Source: JAKBCQ01 sp021807585
GTDB taxonomy: Bacteria; Planctomycetota; Planctomycetia; Isosphaerales; Isosphaeraceae
Assembly (NCBI GenBank): GCA_027325115.1
Contig: DAHWFG010000052.1
Location: 1-19,656, forward strand
DNA: 19,656 nt
Direction of reading: 5' to 3'
This document shows positions 14,347 to 19,656 of the stretch, piece by piece (positions within the stretch are counted from its first letter, which is position 1; every line of letters begins with the position of its first letter). Under the pieces are notes generated by a model. The model did not search any database and had not been told where the DNA came from. It was given only the letters and a program-made list of their open reading frames with translations. A program made the position numbers and the translations under genes.

Positions 14347-16692
14347 ATGTCACAAATATGCTTGATTGAAAATAAACTTGCATTTATTATTTTTCCTCGT
14401 CGTAATATATGTGCGCTCTTAGCTATTTTTATAACGGCTGCGGCGCCGTCATTCCCAGGCTGCGCCGGAATCAACACCTCCGACTCCCACCCGGTCCAAT
14501 CCGTTTATCCTTCGCACGAAGCCGAGCGGTCGCCGAACCCGGGTCGAACCGCCGAAGCCTCGCCGATCGCCGCCGGTTCAATGCAAGGCGCGCCCGCAAC
14601 GAGCAACCCGCGGAACGCAATCGCCTCAACCGTCGGAAACCCCAAATCCGCTGGAGTCGCCCAAACCGCCGTCGGCCCGGCGGTCGACCCCGCGGTGTCC
14701 AAAACCTCGTCCGGAGCGGCGCCGCTCGGGTCGCGCGTGCCTCCCGCCGGTCCAATCCCAAATATCATGGCGACCGCAATACCCGCTTCGGGGGTCGAAC
14801 TGCCGATCGATCTGCCCTCGGCGCTGCGGCTCGCCGAACGCGAGAACCCCGTGATCGGCGAGGCCCGAGCCCACATCGGCGAGGCGCTCGGACGACAGCA
14901 AAAGGCTATGGTTGAGCTCCTTCCCATGCTCAACGTCGGGGTGAGTTTCAACGGTCACACCGGCGTGATCCAACAATCAACAGGTAAAATTATCGATATA
15001 TCTAGACAAAGTTTGTATATCGGCGGCGGAGCCGGCGCCGACGGGCCCGGAAGCCCGATCATTCCCGCCGTGGCGATCATCGAGCCGATCGCCAATGCGA
15101 TCTACGACCCCCTCGCGGCTCGGCAACACGTCATCCAGACCGAGTTCGAAGCCGTCGCCACGGCGAATACCGTCCTCCTCGAGGTGACCTCGTACTACCT
15201 TGAACTCTTGGCCGCGACCGCCAAACTCGAAGCACAACGACGCTCGGCCAAGGAGGCCGAGCAACTGATGCAAATCACCGAACGTTACGCACAAATGGGC
15301 GAAGGACGACCGTACGACGCCGACCGTGCCCGCACCGAGTGGCGAATCCGCCGCTCCGAGGTTCGCCACGCCGAGGAAGAAAAGGCGATCGCCTCTGCCC
15401 GGCTTTGCCGACGTCTCCATCTCGACCCCTCGACCCAGATTCATCCGGCTTCCAACGAACTCCAACTCCTGGCGCTCATCGACCTCAATTCGGACCTCCC
15501 CGCGTTGCTCCAGGCGGCGATGTTCCAACGTCCCGAAATCAAGGCGACCGCGGCCAACATCGCCGAAAACAACTTTCAATGGAAAAAGGCGATCGCGCGT
15601 CCCCTCCTCCCCTTCCTTTACCTCGGTTTCAGCGGCGCCACCTACGGCGGCGGCAGTAACATCGCCGCCCCCCTCCTCGGCGGTTTCGGCGGCCGTACCG
15701 ATTTCGACGTCGCCGCCTTCTGGACGCTTGAAAACTTAGGTCTCGGCAACGCGATGCAACAAAAACAGCGCAGAGCGATGCTCGGCGTCGCCACCAGCCG
15801 GCAATCGAGAGTCGTCAACATGGTTCGCGACGAGGTCGCCTCGGCCTACGGCGACGCCCGCGCGCAGCGCGAGCAGGTCGAAATCAATCGCGTCGAACTC
15901 GAAACCGCCACCGAGGGCTTTCGCCGCGATATTGAACAGATGCTTGGCGCCGTCACCAGCGGCAAAGTACGCGCTCCACGGCCGATCGAGGTTCTCAATA
16001 GCCTCACCCTCCTCGCCAGGGCGCGGCTCAATCTCATTCAGGCTATAACGACATATGATCAGAGCCAATTCCGGCTTTTCGTGGCGCTCGGCTCTCCTCC
16101 ACCTCTCGACCAGCCCGCCGATCCAAGCTCGCCCGCAGTTCCTATCAGCACCTTCTCAGCCCCCGTTGCGACCGATCGCCCGGGCGCGCAACCCGCGGGG
16201 GGATCCGCGCTTCCGCCTGCCGGGCAAGCCGCGGACGCCGCCGCGCCGCCGCGAGACAACCCGGCGCAAGCCGTCCCTCAACCCGCCGGAGTGAACCCGC
16301 CGATCGCCGTGGGAGCCGAACTGACTCGTCAAATCGAGCGCTTGCGCCGCGACGGCGTCGCGCCGCCGGGCGTCCCACCCGAGCGACTCCAAGAGCTGAC
16401 AAAAGCCCACGAAAAATCGCTCGGCGCCACGCTCGAGTACGATCGATTGCAGGAGAAAGTCCTCGAATCGCTCGGCGATCCCGCCGCCAAGCTTGGCCCG
16501 AACGAACAGCGCGACCTCGTGATGAAGCTCGCCGAAGCGCACCGCAATCTGCTCCGCTCGAAGGTCGAATACGACGAACGACTCTGGGGCGTCCTCAGCA
16601 CTCTCGCCGCCCCGGCGCCCACCCCCTCGGTCGCGGCGCCGCCGGCGATCACCCGAGAACAACCGTCATCAACCACAAGCAATATCAAGTAA
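14347..16692 (+). CDS. TolC-like outer-membrane efflux factor with duplicated C-terminal module (OMF2)
   Basis: The 781-residue paralogue of OMF1 starts at an ATG with GGGGGA 8 nt upstream. The signal region (ICALLAIFITAAAPSFPGC) ends in C39 after FPG, a poor but possible lipobox. A disordered Pro/Ala/Ser segment (about 45-145, with LGSRVPP at 127-133) precedes the TolC domain (about 150-585). That domain has tip YAQMGEGRPYDADRARTEW (314-332), Gly-rich FSG to GGFGGRTD (428-452) and IEVLNSLTLLARARLN (547-562). Its second tip is about 7 residues longer than in OMF1. A Pro/Ala linker (585-655) then leads to a helical extension (656-753) built of two copies of one module offset by exactly 44 residues (KAH/EAH at 686-688 and 730-732, EYD at 697-699 and 741-743). 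It converges on MFP2 with only 22 bp between stops. Confidence 0.92.
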   Translation: MSQICLIENKLAFIIFPRRNICALLAIFITAAAPSFPGCAGINTSDSHPVQSVYPSHEAERSPNPGRTAEASPIAAGSMQGAPATSNPRNAIASTVGNPKSAGVAQTAVGPAVDPAVSKTSSGAAPLGSRVPPAGPIPNIMATAIPASGVELPIDLPSALRLAERENPVIGEARAHIGEALGRQQKAMVELLPMLNVGVSFNGHTGVIQQSTGKIIDISRQSLYIGGGAGADGPGSPIIPAVAIIEPIANAIYDPLAARQHVIQTEFEAVATANTVLLEVTSYYLELLAATAKLEAQRRSAKEAEQLMQITERYAQMGEGRPYDADRARTEWRIRRSEVRHAEEEKAIASARLCRRLHLDPSTQIHPASNELQLLALIDLNSDLPALLQAAMFQRPEIKATAANIAENNFQWKKAIARPLLPFLYLGFSGATYGGGSNIAAPLLGGFGGRTDFDVAAFWTLENLGLGNAMQQKQRRAMLGVATSRQSRVVNMVRDEVASAYGDARAQREQVEINRVELETATEGFRRDIEQMLGAVTSGKVRAPRPIEVLNSLTLLARARLNLIQAITTYDQSQFRLFVALGSPPPLDQPADPSSPAVPISTFSAPVATDRPGAQPAGGSALPPAGQAADAAAPPRDNPAQAVPQPAGVNPPIAVGAELTRQIERLRRDGVAPPGVPPERLQELTKAHEKSLGATLEYDRLQEKVLESLGDPAAKLGPNEQRDLVMKLAEAHRNLLRSKVEYDERLWGVLSTLAAPAPTPSVAAPPAITREQPSSTTSNIK

Positions 16693-16714
16693 TAAGTAAT
16701 TGATGAAATCCGAT

Positions 16715-18247
16715 TCACGACCCGTCGTCGGGTTTGCCGATCCCCTCGGCGGCCGAGGCGTCGACGGGCTCGCCGTCTTGGATCGAACCGGTGTAGCCGA
16801 CGATCACTTGATCGTCAATCGTCAGACCCGAGATCACCTCCACCAGAACGCCGTTATCACGACCTATGCGTATGCGTGTCTTATGTGCACGACCGTCCTT
16901 CGCCAAAAACACGACCCCCGCGCCGGCTTCCAATTGATGAAGCGCCTTCGAAGGGATGGTGAGGAAATCGGTCGGCGGTTCGAGCAAGATCGAAACCGTG
17001 CCATACATCCCCATCCGCAGCCGACCCGTCGGATTCGGGAGATCGATCTCCGTCCTCATCGTTCGATTCGCCGGGAGTTCAATCTCCGAATAACGCATCA
17101 CTTTCCCTTTGAACTCTTCACCCGCCAATGCGTCGATGCGTACGACCGCGTCGTCGCCCCGATTCAGATAGGAGGTCTCGCGATCCGGAACATAAACGAC
17201 AACCCGCATCAAGTCGGTTCGAGCCACCGAGAGAATCGGCGCCTCGTCGGCGCGAATCGCCTCACGGATGAAATCGCCATCATGAAAGTTGCGCTGTGTA
17301 ACCACACCCGTATAAGGGGAAAGAATGCTCGTATATTGCGCCAGAATCGTCGCCCGGCCAAGTTTCGCCTCGGCCACCCGCTGCTCCGCACGCGCGTGCG
17401 TCAAGTTCGCCTTGGCGGTCAGAACCAGCGCCCGATCGCGCGCCAAATCGGCCTCGGCGGCCTTCACCGAAGCGTGCGCCTTCTCTTCGGCCGCCTTCGC
17501 CCCTTCATATTCCTCCTCCTTCTCATCCGCGACACGCTGGTCGACCGCCTGATGGCGAGCGAGTTCAGAATAACGTATGTATTCTTTTTCACGAAATCGG
17601 CGGATCGCCGCGGTCTGGCTGATCTCGGTCTTCCGCACATCGACGGTCGCCTCGGCGGCCGTAACCTCAGACTCAGCCGCCGTCAGCATCGCCTTCGATT
17701 GCTCGACCGCGGCCTTCGATCGCTCGACCTCGGCCGCCGTCAACTCAACCTCCTGTTGACGCTCGGGATCGTAAATCTCAGCCAAAAGCTGGCCCTTCTC
17801 TACCGTGTCGCCGATATCAACCACCTGCGCTCGCAGGTAGCCCGAAGCCTTGGCATAAAGATCCGCATACTGAAACGCATGAAACGTTCCAGGCTGGGTC
17901 GTCGTCCGAGCCATCCCCCCCTGGTGCGGCCAAATCACGTTAACCCGAAGCGCCGCCTTGTTCTTCAACTCATCCTCGGCCGACGCAGCGCTCTCGCCGG
18001 ACGCCCCAAGACTCTTGTCCGAATCGGACGCCCGACTCCGTCGCATCCACAAGAAAATACCCCCGCCGATGATCGCCGCGGCCAACACCGTTAAGCCGAT
18101 CCGCGCCCACCAGCCCCCTCGCGATCGCGACGGCTCGAACGCCAAAAGCCGACGTTCGCTCGCAACTCCCGGGCGCTCGTCCGATCGCTTCACGCTCGCG
18201 TCGTCGCGCGAAACAGACGCGGTCCGCATCGCTGTTTGACTCGCCAT
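16715..18247 (-). CDS. HlyD/AcrA-type membrane-fusion protein of an RND efflux system (MFP2)
   Basis: The 510-residue adaptor starts at an ATG (18247) with GGAAAG about 8 nt upstream; the TTG at 18304 is less likely. A basic tail of about 46 residues precedes a membrane helix (about 49-67: RIGLTVLAAAIIGGGIFLW). The lipoyl half-motif (about 105-160) contains QPGTFHAFQYADL, close to MFP1's QPGSVHAFQFADL. The alpha-hairpin (about 160-305) is Glu/Ala-rich, with tip R225-x3-L229-x6-D236. The second lipoyl half is SPYTGVVTQRNFHDGDFIR (310-328), then come the beta-barrel (about 335-420) and membrane-proximal domain (about 425-495). It is divergent from the RND permease, its presumed pump partner, and convergent with OMF2. 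Shared control from the 18248-18766 spacer is likely. Confidence 0.93.
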   Translation of the reverse strand: MASQTAMRTASVSRDDASVKRSDERPGVASERRLLAFEPSRSRGGWWARIGLTVLAAAIIGGGIFLWMRRSRASDSDKSLGASGESAASAEDELKNKAALRVNVIWPHQGGMARTTTQPGTFHAFQYADLYAKASGYLRAQVVDIGDTVEKGQLLAEIYDPERQQEVELTAAEVERSKAAVEQSKAMLTAAESEVTAAEATVDVRKTEISQTAAIRRFREKEYIRYSELARHQAVDQRVADEKEEEYEGAKAAEEKAHASVKAAEADLARDRALVLTAKANLTHARAEQRVAEAKLGRATILAQYTSILSPYTGVVTQRNFHDGDFIREAIRADEAPILSVARTDLMRVVVYVPDRETSYLNRGDDAVVRIDALAGEEFKGKVMRYSEIELPANRTMRTEIDLPNPTGRLRMGMYGTVSILLEPPTDFLTIPSKALHQLEAGAGVVFLAKDGRAHKTRIRIGRDNGVLVEVISGLTIDDQVIVGYTGSIQDGEPVDASAAEGIGKPDDGS

Positions 18248-18766
18248 GTCATTTCTTTCCGAAGACGAAAAAACTTGCGCATCAAGCGACCCCAGCAAAC
18301 TCAATGCTTCAAAAGCTCAAGGAGTCGTTCGTCTCGCATTCGCTTGAGCTTATTTAATGCAAAGCCAAAGACAAAAACCAGCAATATCCGTGCCGTTTCT
18401 CGGTCAATCGGCGTCGATCTTTCACTTTCTTGTTCACTCACTTTTTGTACGCAAGATCAAAGGAGTTTGGCTCGGAAATTGCTTGTCTATGATCGGAGGA
18501 TCTTTGAATACCCAAGGTTCAATCGCAGGGTCTCAACGAGCAAAGGACTTCGAGACGCCCAAGACGATGAGATCTTCAACCGGCCGCGCGGCCGTGCATC
18601 GGTTCGACTTCGAGATTCACAAAATCGATCGGACAATAATACTTGTATGTTTAGTTGTTCGATTCATTGCGAAGTTGGATTTTCGTTTATTAAATTGATC
18701 GAGGAGTCGGGCGCGTCGCGTCCGCCCGGCTTGAAACGCCGCGTTTGACGATCATCGAGGTGAACG
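18248..18766. other. 519-bp divergent spacer between MFP2 and the RND permease
   Basis: It is less GC-rich than the genes. Open frames here (18236-18748, 18357-18698) lack ribosome-binding sites and family signatures. A strong inverted repeat (18313-18351) lies next to MFP2, and an AT-rich stretch (about 18625-18700) may hold the permease promoter. No regulator gene is present. Confidence 0.6.
18313..18351. promoter_or_regulatory. 9-bp perfect inverted repeat upstream of MFP2
   Basis: AAGCTCAAG (18313-18321) and CTTGAGCTT (18343-18351) surround a 21-nt loop. It lies 66-104 nt upstream of the MFP2 start on the minus strand. It could be a regulator site or a leader hairpin for MFP2; no T-run follows. 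Confidence 0.45.
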
Positions 18767-19656
18767 ATGAGGGGTTTGATCCGGGCTTCGATGATGAATC
18801 CGTGGGCCGTCACGGTCTTCGCGTTCACAATCATTTTGATTGGTACAATCTCTCTAACGTTGATCCCGATCGACATCCTCCCCACGTTTAAAAGCCCCGC
18901 GGTCCAGGTGTTGACGTTCTACAGCGGCATGCCGCCCAAAGACGTCGAGATGGACATCACCAACCGCATGGAGCGCTGGACCGATATGGCGGCGGGGCTC
19001 TCGAATCAGGAATCGCGCTCGATCCTCGGCGCCAGCATCGTCCGCAATTATTTTCAGCCGAACACATCGGAAGGTGAGGCGATCTCCTCGGTGCTTTCGT
19101 GGTCACAATCGGTGATTCAATACCTGCCCCCGGGAACGCTGCCGCCCGTGTGCATGGCCTTCGACCCCACGACGACAACCCCCGCGTGCCTCATCGCCTT
19201 AAACGGCGAGGGGCTCGACGAATCAACCCTCTGGGACATCGGTCGCTATGAGGTGCGAAGCCGAATCATGACGATCCCGGGCGCGGTCTCGCCCGTCGTC
19301 TTCGGCGGCAAAATCCGCGCCATTCAGTTCTACCTCGACCGTCAAAAAATGCAGGCGCGCAACATGTCGCCGCTCGACGTCATGAAAGCCGTCGACGACT
19401 CCAACATCTTCCTCCCCACCGGCGAACTCATCATCGGCGACACCGATTACTTCCTCGACAGCAACTCGATGTTCAAAAAAGTGGGACGGATGGGTGAGAT
19501 TCCACTCCGAACCGAACACGGCAACCGCGCCTTCGTCGGCGACGTCGCAACCCCCACCGACGACGCCATGATTCAAACGACAATCGTACGTGTGGACGGC
19601 CGCAAACAAGTGTATATCCCCGTGATGCGCCAAAAAGGCGCCAGCACCCTCCGCGT
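18767..19656 (+). CDS. RND-family efflux permease, N-terminal part (cut by window end)
   Basis: An ATG at 18767 with GAGG 6 nt upstream opens a frame that runs to the window end (296 full codons, no stop). The N-terminus MRGLIRASMMNPWAV leads into a first membrane helix (about 12-32), then IPIDILPTFKSPAVQVLTFYSG (33-54), the hallmark start of AcrB/HAE-type porters. The porter domain follows, with the pattern of AcrB PN1/PN2 (VEMDITNRMERW, LSWSQSVIQYLPPGTLPP, IPGAVSPVVFGGKIRAIQFYLDRQKMQARNMSPLDVMKAV in order). The proton-relay Asp residues of helix 4 lie beyond the window. It is the proton-driven pump of the tripartite system and is divergent from MFP2. Drug versus other substrate cannot be told from this part. 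Confidence 0.93.
   Translation, partial: MRGLIRASMMNPWAVTVFAFTIILIGTISLTLIPIDILPTFKSPAVQVLTFYSGMPPKDVEMDITNRMERWTDMAAGLSNQESRSILGASIVRNYFQPNTSEGEAISSVLSWSQSVIQYLPPGTLPPVCMAFDPTTTTPACLIALNGEGLDESTLWDIGRYEVRSRIMTIPGAVSPVVFGGKIRAIQFYLDRQKMQARNMSPLDVMKAVDDSNIFLPTGELIIGDTDYFLDSNSMFKKVGRMGEIPLRTEHGNRAFVGDVATPTDDAMIQTTIVRVDGRKQVYIPVMRQKGASTLR

Noticed and set aside
18236..18748. 170-residue open frame between MFP2 and the RND gene (and the nested 18357-18698 frame)
   Set aside because: No ribosome-binding site, no regulator-type helix-turn-helix, and low-complexity Ser/Arg composition; probably spacer.

Overview
The window looks like chromosomal DNA from a high-GC planctomycete (Planctomycetota, perhaps an Isosphaera/Singulisphaera-like lineage). 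This is an inference. It rests on the long intergenic spacers, the abundance of CGATCG palindromes, an exported-type protein whose N-terminus carries an LERRDLLS motif (the planctomycete 'LExRxLLS' type), and efflux proteins of a planctomycete-like style. No rRNA, tRNA, CRISPR array, transposase or phage gene was recognised.

Layout. Bases 1-61 (minus strand) hold the first 20 codons of a probable ribosomal protein bL21 gene. A spacer of about 1 kb follows, with one possible small secreted ORF and two strong inverted repeats. Then come an orphan membrane-fusion (periplasmic adaptor) protein, MFP1 (1094-2623), and a small two-helix membrane protein with an NTF2-like soluble part (2752-3342). 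On the minus strand are an unrecognised single-pass coiled-coil protein (3451-4263) and a Wzx/MATE-type polysaccharide flippase (4550-6166). A short exported-type protein with the LExRxLLS motif (6767-7651) ends in a clear hairpin terminator. It is followed by an alpha/beta-hydrolase-like protein (7860-8660). An 858-bp spacer rich in stem-loops and short direct repeats precedes enolase (9519-10808). Convergent to enolase is a membrane protein with a long charged tail, a coiled coil and a TPR-like C-terminus (10941-12296).

The last 7 kb is an RND-type tripartite efflux locus. Two tandem paralogous TolC-like outer-membrane factors, OMF1 (12623-14311) and OMF2 (14347-16692), converge on a second adaptor, MFP2 (18247-16715, minus). 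MFP2 in turn diverges from an RND permease that runs off the window end (18767-19656). MFP1 and MFP2 are close paralogues (509 and 510 aa) with key motifs at identical residue numbers. In both, the hairpin-tip motif RxxxLxxxxxxS of AcrA-like adaptors reads RxxxLxxxxxxD. The expected assembly is RND pump (inner membrane), membrane-anchored adaptor (periplasm) and TolC-like channel (outer membrane), exporting an unidentified substrate. MFP1 may be an alternative adaptor for the same channels or may serve another pump.

Most worth a second look: the C-terminal extension of OMF2, a Pro/Ala linker followed by an exactly 44-residue duplicated helical module; the shared Ser-to-Asp change in the adaptor tips; a G-quadruplex motif in front of the OMF operon; a run of six back-to-back perfect stem-loops at 8833-8983; and several strong inverted or direct repeats in promoter-proximal spacers. 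Functional statements are homology-style readings of the translated sequence; no database search was possible.
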